Assembly: GCA_018398765.1 (NCBI GenBank)
Contig: JAHBMJ010005790.1
Coordinates: 1 to 64,000, forward strand
Direction: 5' to 3'
DNA from: Chromera velia
Lineage: Eukaryota; Sar; Chromeraceae
DNA length: 64,000 nucleotides
In this document: in pieces, positions 35,877-47,183 of the stretch
How the letters are laid out: each line of letters opens with the position of its first letter
How positions within the stretch are numbered: position 1 is the first letter of the stretch
Program-made: the position numbers and the translations under genes
The notes under the pieces: model-generated
The model's input: only the letters and a program-made list of their open reading frames with translations
What the model was told of the DNA's origin: nothing
The model's database searches: none

Positions 35877-38800
35877 TCAGACATCCCAAACATGCTGCTT
35901 CAGTCTTGAAGACACAATCTGACTCCGGGCACCCCTTCTCCGACCTACCCGCGACCAGAGTCCCTTCCGAGGATCCTCACAGATCAGTGGCTCCTTGCAC
36001 AGCGACCTGAACACTTCGCAGTCGTCCCATTCCCCCCCCTTCCGTTTATCTTCTTCCTTCAGTATCTGCAACACTTCTCTCTTCCGCCCTTCTGTATCCC
36101 CTGAACCCGCCCCCGGTGCCCCAGCGGCGAGAGAGAGCGCATGGTGTCCATCCCTGTCGATGACTGTCAAGTCTACTTCATCGCTTCTCAGCAGCTCGCG
36201 AAGGGAGGCCACTGAAAGCGACCGAGCCGCCAACAGAAGCGGCGTTTGCCCTTTGCCATCTCTCGTGTTAATATTTGCCCCCCTCTCCAGAAGCCTTCTG
36301 ACCAACGACGACATATCTAGATAAGCCGCATAGTGTAGCGCCGTCCTTCCTGTTTCACCCGCCCCCCCCGTTCCGTTTCGACCGACACACGAGAGACTGC
36401 CACTTTTTGACACATCCGCCCCTCTTTCTATCAGAGAGAGCGCAACTGCCTCGTGTCCATTATTGGCTGAAAGGAGAAGAGGCGAGAGAGAGGAGGCAAG
36501 AGCAGACGCACCTGCAACAAGAGCGACAGACAGAGAGGGAGAAGTCGCCGCTCCGGTCTGCAAAGACGCATCTATTTCCTCAGTCCTTCCCTCCACATCT
36601 GCCCCCCAGTCGAGCAACTGGGAGACAGACACAGACAGACCTCTCGACGCTGCCATTTGCAGAGCCGTCAACCCCCCCTCCTTCCCCATCCTCTCGTCAA
36701 TACGGGACTCCCGACTCGGAAGAGACGCTGAGACGGCAGAGAGGGCACTAGCAGTGGCGGCATCTACACTGCCTTCCGGAGACACATTTGCAGAGTCAAA
36801 CTGAACGACACTTGAAGACAATGCCCTCCTCTCCCCTCCACCCCTACCACTCCTTGCCGAAAGGGAACGGAGGGACCCCTGGACACCGGCCCCCTCCTTC
36901 ATCATACCGACTTTGGAAACCTCTGCCCAAAGGCGATGCCGCATGACCCCTTCACTGTCACGGCATACTGAAGGGACACGCAGCCTGCCATCTGCCCTGT
37001 TATCAGTCCCAGACCCCCCCCTTACATCTGCGGAACTGCTGAGTAGACAGAGCGAATCAAGGGCAACACTAGGATCAACAACTGCCGCAAAAAGTCCTCT
37101 GGCGCCCCTTCTTTGGAGCACGGAGAGGGTCGGCAAGGAGCCTCGGCGCGCAGCAAGAAGAACAGGAGGGGCGCCGTCATCTCGTTCTGCGTTTGGGTTC
37201 CCCCCACCCTCACACAGAACGTCAACTATGTCCTCTCTCCCGAGGGCGGTTGCGACATGAAGCGCCCCCCCACCCGACCAATCCCTTGCCTGAGCCCCCA
37301 AGCCTTTCTCGTCAACCATCCCAACTGATCTGCTGGTGTCTCTGCCCTCACGACCGTTCTGCCCCCCGCTCTGTTGCACTCCAAACAGCAGTTCTCTTAC
37401 AATATCCAAATGCCCCCCTCCTGCCGCAAGATGGAGCGCTGACTTCCCCTCCTCGCCTACTGCATCCAACCGAGCCCCTACTTGTGTAGACAGAAGCAAC
37501 CGAACAATCGACAACTGCCCCCCTGCAGCAGCAACGAGGAGGAGAGTCCTCAAAAGACCGTCCTTCGCCTCCACCGTCTCGCGCAGGGCCTCTTGCCTGC
37601 TGGCCCCGAAGTCATTCTCTCGGATTCTCACTTCCTCCTCCAACAACACGCGGAATAGCAGCAACGGGCTCCCCGTTCGTGCTGCAACATGAAGCGCTTT
37701 TTCGCCCGTGCGATCGGACGAAAACCCGCCAACCGCCTCTAAGCGCTTTGAAGGGCTATCTACCGACTGCAGAAGAATACGGATCAACTGAGAGGCAACT
37801 AGAACACTCGGAGAGTGCCCTCTCGACATCTCACCCCCCCCCGCAGCTGCCCGAAACCCTGCGGCAAAATGGACAGGCAGCCGGCCTGACGGAGTTCTTG
37901 CAAGCGCAGATGCATTGCGCTTCAGCAGTTCCTCCACGGCTTCCCTCTGCGCTTCCTCCAATGCAAGCATGAGGGGTGTGACACCCTTCAAGTCTCCACT
38001 CCCCGACTCCGTCCCATCCCTCTCCCCTTCCCCCCCCTCTAACACTCCATTCTCTGTTCTCCCTTGTCTCGGTCTCCGTCCACGACCCCCCACATCAACC
38101 GACAGAACGCGCTCGTCAATCAAAAAACGGAGGCCTGCAACGTTTCCCTCCCGTGCTGCTAGGTGCAAAGGAGAGAGACCGTCGAGATCAACAACGGACG
38201 CAGAAACCGGATTGCTCCCCGACTCTGACTCAGGGTCTGATTCTGCAGCCGTCAAGAGCGCCATAGCAGCCCTGTCGTTTTCGACAGAGATTTCTCTACT
38301 CAACCTGTGCCCCCGTCCACGGAAGGAGGGGTCTGAGCTAGGTGTCGCCGACGCTGCGGCGAAGTGGAGGGCCGTCCACTTTTTGTCTCCCCCCACCGAC
38401 GTCTCTCGCGAGAACAGACCGCTTCTCAGGAAAACCTGCAGAGCGTGGGGAGACGAGAAACGAGCTGCGACATGGAAGGCCGTTAGCCCATAGGAGTCAC
38501 GGAGAAAAGCCAACCTCGACTGGCCCCTTGCAACCCCAGCCCCAACCATGCCATCGACACTGCCAAGGAGCAGCTCCACCACTTCAGCACAGTCCATTTT
38601 GGCAGCAACGTGAAGGGCTGTCCACTGTAGCGACAGCCCTGAGAGTGCATCCCTCTCCCCCCTCACGTCAATCTCCACAACTCTAGGCGAGACTGTAGCC
38701 CCTTCCTCTCTTTCGCTCTCTGTTGGTGCACTACGGGGGGAGGTCGGCGGGAGTCTCAGCAACAGGCGCACCTGATCCGGGGCACATGCCGCTGCAGCTG

Positions 38801-41363
38801 CATGGAGAGGGGTGGCGCCCTCATAGTCGCGGACGGATGGGTCTGCGCCCTTCTACTTCCTTTGCCGAATCACCCTTGCCTGCAGCTAGGAAGAGAGCCG
38901 TGCGCATTTGCGCCTCCCCAGTCGCAGGGTCGACTCTCTCATCAAGAGCGCTCACCTCAGCCCCCTGAGCTAGCAACACTCTGCAGGCTGCCAGGTGCCC
39001 CCGCTCCGCACACAAGTGCAGAGCCAGGCTTCCCTGAGAGTCTCGCAGAGTGACTACGTCAGGAACACGAGCAATCACCGCCCTGACCAACCCAGCGTGT
39101 CCTGCCTGCGCAGCTTTATGAAGGAGACTTCCCTCAGGCTCCAGGAAGGAGTCAACATCAAAGACTGCCCCCCTTTCCACGAGTTCCTCCGCCACCCCCC
39201 AGTGCCCCCCAACCACTGCCAGCTGAAGGGGACGCATTCCTTCCCCGTCCCGTACTCCCAGAAACAGTAATTCATTATCCAGAAGATAAGAAACTATTTG
39301 GCGGTTGCCCCTGACAACAGCTCTGTGGAACGCTGTGCGTCCTCGATGATCAGCCGCAGTTGTAACAGACCATAATCCTTCTTCCTCTGCATGCCGAAAG
39401 AGTGCAAGCAGACTGAGCTCATCTCTGATTAGATGAGTGGGCAAGGCACCATCCGAATCTGCAATCAACAAACTTGCACCTGCATCGAGGAGTCTCTGCA
39501 CTATCCTCGGGCGTCTCTTACTGACTGCGCCATGCAGTGCCGTCTACTGCATTCAGCTCTGCCCCGTTCTGGACGAGCAACTCTACCATACCCAGCTGAC
39601 CCCTCTCAGCCGCAATGTGCAGCAGAGGCGACAGAGACTCCCGTTGTCTCCCTTCAGGATCTGTACTTGGTCTCAAGCTGACAGATGCACCTGATCTCAG
39701 CAACATCTCCGCGACCCGCACAGTCGCTCTCCGCCCCGCCGACACCACGAGGAAGAGGGCGGTACGGTTTCTATTGTCCCTCGCGTCTACCGACGCATTC
39801 CTGCTGATAAGCACCTCCACGATCTCCAAATGGCCATCCTGAGCTGCCAAATGCAGGGGTGTCTGCCCTCTGTCATCTCTTGCGTGAACCGAAGCGTTCC
39901 TGTTTAACAGCACCTCCACCACTGCCAAGTGGCCGTTGCGGGCCGCGAAGAGGAGGGGCGTGCGCTGTGTGTTGTCTCGCACTTGAACAGAGGCGTTGAA
40001 GTTCAAAAGCAACTCCACGACACTCAAGTGACCACTCAAAGCAGCAGCATGGATGGGTGTCATCCCAGCGCCATTCGTCGCTTCCACGGAGGCATTTCTC
40101 CTCAGAAGCACCTCTACGACCTCCGAGCGGCCATTCTGAGCTGCCATTCTGAGATGTCCATCCCCTGTCATTTGTAGCATCAACTGTGGCGTTCTTGTTG
40201 AGGAGGAGCTCCACGACATCAGAGTGGCCAAATTGTGCTGCAAAACGGAGAGGGGTCAAATATGACGCCTCCCTCGCGTCAACGAACGCGTTTCTGCTCA
40301 ACAACAGTTCTGCAACCTCCAGGTGACCGTTTTTAGCAGCCAAATGGAGAGGAGTCTCTTGTTCTTGATCCCTCTCTTCAACAGAGGCATTCGCAGCGAG
40401 GAGCACCTCTACAACCTCGGCGTGGCCCATCTCAGCTGCCAAATGCAGAGGAGTCCTTTGTTTTTGATCCCTCTCTTCCACAGAGGCATTCGCGGCCAAG
40501 AGCACCTCTACAACCTCAGGGTGGCCCATCTCAACTGCAAGATGGAGAGGCGTGGCATCTAAGGCCGTTCTGTTTTGCACAGACGCATGCCTGTTTACGA
40601 GAACCTCTACGACCTGAACGTGACCCTGCAGAGCCGCCAAATGAAGAGGAGTACTCTGCATGACACCTCTCGCATCAAGAGACGCATTCCTGTACAAGAG
40701 TGCCTCTACGATCTCCGCCTGCCCAGAAAGCGACGCGAGGTGCAAAGGCGTCATGTCACGATTATCCACTGCATCCACTGCTGCCCCCTCCCGCAGGAGA
40801 AGGACAGTGACTTCCAGATGACCGTTCGAAACGGCCATGTGCAATGGTGTTCGGTTGGTTTGGGGGTCGGTTGTATTGACATCCGCCCCTTCTTGTAAGA
40901 ACGCCTCCACGTCCCTTGCGTTCCCCCTCGTCGCAGACAGCAAGAGCTCTTCATTTAGCGACACCGCAGAGAGGCTGGACAAAGTCGTTACAGAGAGCAC
41001 GAAGGAGCCGTTGCCCATCCCCTCATCATACTGCCACACCCGTACAAAATACTCGCGAGAGGAGAGAGGCCGGATTTCAACTCTGGACTGCAAACCGCAG
41101 GCGTCATCGTTCAGCCCCTCGCACTGACACTCTCCACCCGTGTCTGCATGCGTGCAGTTGCTCCCTGAGACCACAAAGAGAACTGTATCGAAATCGGTGC
41201 CGTTGCACGTGTCCAACACAGCAGAACGGGCCCACTCAGGCAGCCGTAGTTTGTACCAAAGTCCAGCGCACCGAGGGGAACTCCTCACGCATGTGGGGTG
41301 ACAGGTGGGTACCGCCCCGTCCAGGTCTCCCCGCACAGTGACAGGGGTCCCCTCCGCTCCCTG
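35877..41363 (-). CDS. PPC-like domain plus long ankyrin array (three frame breaks)
   Basis: The exon starts at 41363 (TTGTGCAG acceptor). Its first 130 residues look like a bacterial-type PPC domain: LDTCNGTDFDTVLFVVSGSN, an NDDACG turn, SSREYFVRVW and GSFVLSVT. About three dozen ankyrin repeats follow. Open blocks are 41363-39873, 40243-39518, 39501-38821 and 38771-35877, in different frames. The joins near 40160, 39535 and 38840 look like small indels (about -2, -2 and +/-1 nt), two of them at the TPLH position of a repeat; no intron signal fits. Either the gene is decaying or the assembly has errors, yet the blocks stay free of other stops. Repeats in 41.0-39.6 kb carry N-A-S/T sequons at the hairpin. 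A GTAGGT donor at 35948 would splice to the membrane exons; otherwise translation ends at 35877. Confidence 0.65.
40374..40571 (-). repeat. Near-identical tandem pair of 99-bp ankyrin units
   Basis: Two consecutive 33-codon repeats (VEVLLAANASVEERDQ each time) differ at only a few bases. This shows recent unequal exchange inside the array. Confidence 0.7.
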
Positions 41364-41585
41364 CTGCACAAACATAGGGAAAGAAAAAAGTGAAAACAAA
41401 GAAATTTCTCGGAAACAAAAAGCCCAACGGGGCAAAGCAAAGCCTTCACCTTCTGTTGATCAGCAGCAGACCCGGATGAGAGCTGACACGTGATTGATCA
41501 TGCATTGAAGGGAGCAAGCACGCCTAAACGAAGGAGACCCAGGCAGTAAGCAAACGTGCGCACAGACACTAGCACAGACACCCAC

Positions 41586-42853
41586 CTCGAGAAGAGATGA
41601 GATATCGAGTGCCCTCTCAATAGCATCGTTGGTGTGCCTGGCGACTCGAGAACCGGGGTCAAGCTCTGCCGACTCTGAGGAAGGCAGAGAGACACGAGAG
41701 CCGCAGCAGGAGAAAGGACAGAGGACCCGCAAGGAAAGGGAGGGGAATCAATGGCTATCCGTTGTGCCCTTCTGTGGGTTGCTGGCATCACTGGTTCAGT
41801 AAGCGCTCCGATCCACTTGAGCTGGAAAGGGAGGGCTGAAGATCATATACAGACGGAATCAGAACCGGGCTCAAACACAAAAGGGAAGAGAAAATCAGAA
41901 GAGAACCACCACGGAGCAAAACGACTGACCGCCTGCAATTGCTCTCTTCGCCAAAGCCAGTTTTTCCCTTTCCGCCCCGTCCCCCTGCCACCGTTTTTCA
42001 GTTTTTTGACCGACTCCTCCCTTTCCCCACACCTTACTCGCCTTCCATTCTCTCCTTCCCCCCATGCTATACCTCCAGGCCTCTCGAGTCCAAAAATTGA
42101 TTCTGCTGACGTCCCTACTTTTACCCTTTCCCCTCCGCACCTGGTTTCGCCCGGGACCGTTACAGCGGCTGCTGGGGTCTGCTTTGTCCATCAGTTCATC
42201 ACTCATCTCCGCAATAGCACCACGAGTGGCAGAACGCCCGCCTTCTCGTCCATCGTTTGAGATTCCTGAGAACACTTGAAGCAGGGCGAACAGGAGTCGG
42301 CCTGAAAACACCCCACACATCCAGAAAAGCATCGCGTTTCTTCCATTCAGCCACACTGAGAGATACCGAGGACACGAGGATGCACCAACGATGTTCACTT
42401 CACACTTTCGTGCACAAACACCCCTGCGACTTGGAAATGCAAAAACTCCGTTTCTCTCGACAGTCTTTTGAATGTACGATTCAACCCGTGCACGACCTGA
42501 CCTGAGCGAATGGCATCCCCTTCCGTCTCCATGTCCATCTGCAGGAAATGCGAGTCCTCAGAAGTGCCGCCTTCGCACTCTGCCTCAAGAAAACACTTCC
42601 ACCCTCCTAATACGTCCTTCAGGCACTGCTCCTTGACGAGAACATAGCTTTCACAAGAAAGGTCGCCATGTCCTTCGGCCAAGAGGACTCTTACAGAGAC
42701 CTCCCGTCTCCCGTCTCCTCTCTCGCTCTCAACACTCAAGTGGCGACTCCCGTCCACACCCAGAGCAGCATGCAATAGACAGAAAAGAAGAACAAAAGCC
42801 TTTTTGAGGAATGTAGCTGGGGTGGCTTTCAGAGAAACTGATGCGGTCATCAC
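41586..42853 (-). CDS. Signal-peptide and N-terminal exons of the ankyrin gene
   Basis: Exon 1, 42853-42502, starts MMTASVSLKATPATFLKK followed by the hydrophobic core AFVLLFCLLHAALGVDG, a signal peptide, then a Cys-containing acidic domain (LSCESYVLVKEQCLKDV, KCFLEAECEGG). It ends at TCAG|GTCAGG, phase 1. Exon 2, 42265-42141 (ISNDGREGG...GPGRNQ), begins in the matching phase after TTCTCAG and ends at ACCAG|GTGCGG, phase 0. Exon 3, about 41672-41586 (SAELDPGS...DISSLLE), ends at CTCGAG|GTGGGT in phase 0, matching the CAG|CAG acceptor at 41363. The acceptor of exon 3 is the weakest point: an upstream AG two bases away is in the wrong phase. Alternatively the PPC exon uses its own ATG at 41435, which also opens with a hydrophobic stretch (SLFSLFSFPMFV). 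Confidence 0.5.
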
Positions 42854-44573
42854 GGATCGAATTGAAATTTGGGATGACTCTCTTTCGCTTTGAACGATGC
42901 AGTGAGAATTCGCTTGCTCCGAAAGATTCTTACAAGAATCTGTCGTCTAGATATTCAGAACCCAGAAAGAAGAGGTGATTCGCTGAAAAAGGTCACAGAA
43001 GCTCCGAGATTTCACGAGAAAAGGTCGCAGAAGCCCCGAGATTTCACGACGCTAGGCAGCCCAGCCGGCTGGGTGTACACCTCTGTGTGTGGCTTTTCAC
43101 GCCACTGCATGGCGGCTGGAACCTCACAGGCATGCTGGGAAGGTTGCAGGATACAGAACAACGGGAACAAGGAGTGGCGCATTGAAAGGCAATGAAACAC
43201 CCAAGCCTTCCCCAAGTGACTCAACCTGCTTTCAATGAGACTTTGACCATAGATGATTGAGGCTTTGACCATAGATTGAAATTTGCAAGGAGACGCCCCC
43301 CCTCCTCCTGAACTTTTTTCGTTTTTGAAGTTAGCTCGGTCGACGTCTCCCGACGCTTTGCCGTCTCCTGATTTACTGGCGCCGTCTCTTCGTATGATTC
43401 TGACGGTATGAAGAACATTTGTCAAAAAAAAAATTGTCATTTAAAGGTACTCACAAGGTTAAGCCAAGTTAGATGACACAATGCGTAACACGGTATATCG
43501 TTCATTCTTCGTCATCAACATTTTAATACCGGCCATCGAAAAGCTGCTGATACTACTAGTAAGCTGATAGCTTTTGATAACATAAACAAAAAAAATCATA
43601 CTTTTATTAAAACCTGTATAAAAACTATCAGTACCTGTCAGACTTCAACTTAGTCTTCAAGTTTATTCAAGTTAATCACTGTGTTTCAACTGAAAATTAC
43701 TGCAAAATATTGTTTAACTATTTTTTTTTAACCTGATCCCGAGCTTTCCTAAGCTCGTTTAACAACTATCCATAGTTTCTTTTTTTTTGTCAAGAGATCA
43801 TAGTTCTCAACTCCTCTCAATAATGATTTCAATCTTTCAAATTGAGCTATAGATTCAATTACTATTCTTTTAAGATTCATTTATTAAAATTTATTTAAAT
43901 AAAATTATATAAAATCGAATGCCGACGATTGGAATCAGTTTGACAATCAATGAATAGAGACATCTGAAGAAATGATTTCGGACTCAAAAAGATTCGAAAA
44001 GTTGAGTGTCTTCGAGCAATGCAATCATTTCGGATGCAGAGCAGTTGAGTATGCGGTCGTTTTTGAATTCAGGGATTCACAAACAATGCTAAACGATGAA
44101 ATCAGACCGCTAAGGCCATTGGGCCAGGGTCGAAAATGCAGGCAAATTGCGATAGAGGAGGGACGTGGTGGCGCCTCCCTTAGCTGATCTCTCCAAGAAG
44201 AAAGGGGAAAAAGAGACAAAGGAAGGAGGGAACGAAGGAAGAAAGGGGGCCACGTAGAAACAAATGAATGGAAGATCTCTACAAAACTTTCACTGTCCAT
44301 TCTGCCTCTCTGCACATGAGAGAGTCAGAGAGAGGCAGGAAAGGGAGAAAAGACAGACAGACCTGTTGTGCACAGAATAGCACCAACAGGGACGGCCAAA
44401 AGGGAAGCAGTGCTCGGCAGAAAGAAACGAAGAGAAAAGAAGCGACCCAAACGGACAGGCGCAAAGATGGACGCGGTGCCACCTGCCTGGAAGGATACTT
44501 GTGTTCAACCCTCGCAAGCCCCTCCGCCTGCCTTCCCCTCCTCTCTTTCACATCCCCCCCTCCCACCAGCCAG
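42854..44573. other. Spacer between the ankyrin gene and APC6
   Basis: The ankyrin-gene promoter should lie near 42860-43100. A tandem pair of similar 25-bp phrases (TTTCACGA with AGAAGC/CCCGAG) occurs near 42985-43045. The third GGAGACG/TTAGCTCGG unit is at 43289-43350. From 43430 to 43960 the DNA is AT-rich with no gene. Confidence 0.45.
43289..43350 (+). repeat. GGAGACG/TTAGCTCGG hairpin-like unit, copy 3
   Basis: TTGCAAGGAGACGC at about 43283-43296 is identical over 14 nt to copy 2; TTAGCTCGGTCG lies at about 43331 and CGTCTCC at 43344-43350, with another CGTCTCC at 43362. It lies outside the BTB cluster, so segmental duplication does not explain it. Confidence 0.5.
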
Positions 44574-47183
44574 TCAAGAAAAGGAATCAAAAGAAGCACC
44601 GGGACCCCCCCACGCAGCACTTCCCTGCCCCCCGTCCCTCGATTCCCCTCTCTCCAATTCATGGCAGACGGACCCAGACCTAGACAAACCCCCTTCCCCC
44701 TCCTCACTGAACAGACCACTACACCCCCCAGCCAACATCCCCGGAAGCCCACACAGCCCCCCTGCCCCCACACGCAAAGGCACCTCCGCCTCCGCCTCCA
44801 CCGCCCGACTCCACAGTCTCTGCGCCACCGGATCATTTCGATCGATCCTCAGGGCGGCACTCAACAAATCCAACGCGCTTTCCTTTCCCCCCCCATTTCG
44901 ACTAACGGGTTCTACAGAGGGGTCCTCCATCAATAGGAGGGCTGTCGCTAGACCTGTCAAGGCAGGCGCATGGTCGGATTCGAGGGAGAGACTCGCACGG
45001 AAAGAGGAGGCTGCAAGCTCTCTGTGGCCTGTTTTCAGAAAAGCCAAACCGAGATTGCATAACACAACGGCAGCACGAAAACCCGGCAAAGCGGGACAGG
45101 GCACAGAAAGGGAGCAAGAACTCTTCTGCTTCCCCTGCAGTCTGGCCCCCCCACCTGTTCTCTTGGAACTAATTGAACTCTCTCTGAGGGGGGAAGCAGA
45201 GGCGGAGGCAGCACCAGGGGATGCAGACTGATAAGGGAAAGGGACATCAAACGCCCCCCTCCCAGGTCTCTCCCATTCCCCTTCCATCAGCGCGTCCCCC
45301 CCTCCCCCCCTTTCCATCTCCTCCTTCTCCCTCTCCATCTCAGCCGCTTCCTCCTCCAACGCTTCTGCCGCTGCACTTGCAATCGCGGCGGCAGATGCCA
45401 AAGAGTCCCCAAAGAACTTCACGGCCAGGGCGTACTTATCTCTCTTGAAGGCACACACCCCCAACTCAGCAAGGACCATAGGGTCCCCTGGTGGGGGGCG
45501 CCAGGAGAGGGACAGCGCCTGCTCAAGAGCAAGCTCGGCTAGTGCAAGAGAGGACCCCCTACATGACTCTACTCCCATGAGTAATGCAGGCAGGGGTGAT
45601 CCCTTGAACAATCGGGCTGCTGTGCGGAAAGCCGAACGAGCCTGATCGGACAAGTTCCCACTCGCAAACGCACGACCGTACAACAGCCAGGAGTACAGCT
45701 GTCTAGGTGCAAGCTCGGTTGCACGCCTAAGGAGACGGCGTGCACTCTCGTACTTTCCATTGGCCAAATGCACAGCCCCCATTGCCACCGATGCCTCTGC
45801 ACACCCATGGTTAGATTCCATGAGTCTCTGTGCAACTAACCCCAGTTCTGCCCCCTCTCTGAAGTGGAGGAGCAAGGCGGAATAGAGGGGAATGACGGAC
45901 AGAGCGAGGGGATCTTTCCGAAGAATCAACCGTGACACTCTCAACGCCCCCCCAAAATCTCCCCTGTCTGCCAAACGCTCAGCTAGAGCCTTCAACATCC
46001 AGATACTCCTCAGTGCAGAGGAGGGCAGACGAACCTGCTCTCTGTTGGAGGTCAAGCAGAGGGGAAGAGGACGAGAGTTGCGGGGGGGAGCGGGCCGGGT
46101 GGGGGAACCGAAAGGGAAAGCAGGGGGAAGCGAAGATCCCTCCTGCATCATCCCCGAGTTCTCTTTCCCCTTCCCTCCCCTGAGTAGAAACCCCCCCATG
46201 GGGTCTTCTGGACTCCCGTCTCCTCCTACTGCCTTTGCGTGTGCCCTCAGATGCGCTCTGTGTTCTTTGAGGAGGAAGTCGTCAGCCACTACACCGGAGA
46301 CGGGGGCGGGGGGGAGGAGGGGGGAGGAGAGGGCGAGGCGGGGAGGGCGGAACACGGAGAGCACACGCTTGTCACACGCACGTGCACACACAGCAGGGAA
46401 CTCAAATGAGGGATTGTGGATTTCCCCACCGCTCTTTCCCCCCGTCTCCTTTGTTGGGATCTGATTGACACCCCCATCTCCCCCCACTTCAGGGCAGTGA
46501 GCAGGCACCGTGCGGGCCAGATAGAGAGAACGAAAGAATTCGGCTTCTGGAGGGAATGGTAAGGAAACAACGAGGTCTCGTTCTTCCTTGGCAGAGAGCA
46601 TTTTGCACTCTAGCAATCTGTCAATGGCAGTCAAACAGGAAGGCGAATAGTGCAGGGCAGTCTTGTAGCAGTCAGACGCAGATTCCTGTGCCTGCAGTCT
46701 CTCGTGCAGTTCTCCCCTCACGAGTGCAAACAAACTCTCATACTCCTGCACCGTCTCTGCACTCAACGCCTCGAAGGACGCGGGAAGGGACAAAAGCTTC
46801 AAACCTTCCACGCACTCATCACACGCCAGATGGGCCCTAGCTGCCAGGTATCGGAGTCTTGGGTTTCTGTTGAGGCATTCGGGTTCTTTTTCCAGAAATT
46901 TGAGGAGACGCCTGTGCTCCCTGTTGGCAAACAGACTCTCTGCAAGGAGACAAAGACTGCTCTCCAGACTCCCTTGCAAAACCGTTCCCTGCTCCTGCTG
47001 CTCTATGGAGTAGAGAAGCTCCGAGAGCGCAACGGCTTCTCCGAAGAGAAAATTTCTTTGAGCGTGGAGAATTCTCACCCTGAGTGTTCTGTTTAGAGAA
47101 TTGAAGGTGGCAGGACCACAGGAGGGTGCGGAAGAGACAGAGGAGACAGGGACAAAAAAGGCGCCCCCACTCGACTGAAACAT
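44574..47183 (-). CDS. APC6: Anaphase-promoting complex subunit 6 (CDC16), TPR protein
   Basis: A single open frame of 869 codons from MFQSSGGAFF; an in-frame ATG at 47294 would add 37 residues and is less likely because the N-terminal APC6 helix follows 47183 closely. CDC16-specific features: an N-terminal TPR block (LLAESLFANREHRRLLKFLEKEP, LRYLAARAHLACDE), then the hallmark DCYKTALHYSPSCLTAIDRL-LLECKMLSAKEERDLVVSLP. After a long insert of about 150 residues come C-terminal TPRs (ASVAMGAVHLANGKYESARRL, YSWLLYGRAFASGNLSDQA, FRTAARLFKGSPLPALLMGVE, VLAELGVCAFKRDKYALAVKF, VLCNLGLAFLKTGHRELAAS). APC6 is a core scaffold of the APC/C ubiquitin ligase driving anaphase and mitotic exit. A Glu-rich stretch with runs of E/M/R (about residue 640) and a Gly/Ser-rich tail are not typical. 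Short in-frame introns cannot be excluded. Confidence 0.85.
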   Translation of the reverse strand: MFQSSGGAFFVPVSSVSSAPSCGPATFNSLNRTLRVRILHAQRNFLFGEAVALSELLYSIEQQEQGTVLQGSLESSLCLLAESLFANREHRRLLKFLEKEPECLNRNPRLRYLAARAHLACDECVEGLKLLSLPASFEALSAETVQEYESLFALVRGELHERLQAQESASDCYKTALHYSPSCLTAIDRLLECKMLSAKEERDLVVSLPFPPEAEFFRSLYLARTVPAHCPEVGGDGGVNQIPTKETGGKSGGEIHNPSFEFPAVCARACDKRVLSVFRPPRLALSSPLLPPAPVSGVVADDFLLKEHRAHLRAHAKAVGGDGSPEDPMGGFLLRGGKGKENSGMMQEGSSLPPAFPFGSPTRPAPPRNSRPLPLCLTSNREQVRLPSSALRSIWMLKALAERLADRGDFGGALRVSRLILRKDPLALSVIPLYSALLLHFREGAELGLVAQRLMESNHGCAEASVAMGAVHLANGKYESARRLLRRATELAPRQLYSWLLYGRAFASGNLSDQARSAFRTAARLFKGSPLPALLMGVESCRGSSLALAELALEQALSLSWRPPPGDPMVLAELGVCAFKRDKYALAVKFFGDSLASAAAIASAAAEALEEEAAEMEREKEEMERGGGGDALMEGEWERPGRGAFDVPFPYQSASPGAASASASPLRESSISSKRTGGGARLQGKQKSSCSLSVPCPALPGFRAAVVLCNLGLAFLKTGHRELAASSFRASLSLESDHAPALTGLATALLLMEDPSVEPVSRNGGGKESALDLLSAALRIDRNDPVAQRLWSRAVEAEAEVPLRVGAGGLCGLPGMLAGGCSGLFSEEGEGGLSRSGSVCHELERGESRDGGQGSAAWGGPGASFDSFS

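Noticed and set aside
38840-38870. A 21-nt GT...AG mini-intron explaining the ankyrin frame change
   Set aside because: Its length is a multiple of three, so it would not change the frame, and it is far shorter than other introns here.
40323-40898. Open plus-strand frames across the ankyrin array
   Set aside because: Antisense shadows of the repeated coding sequence.
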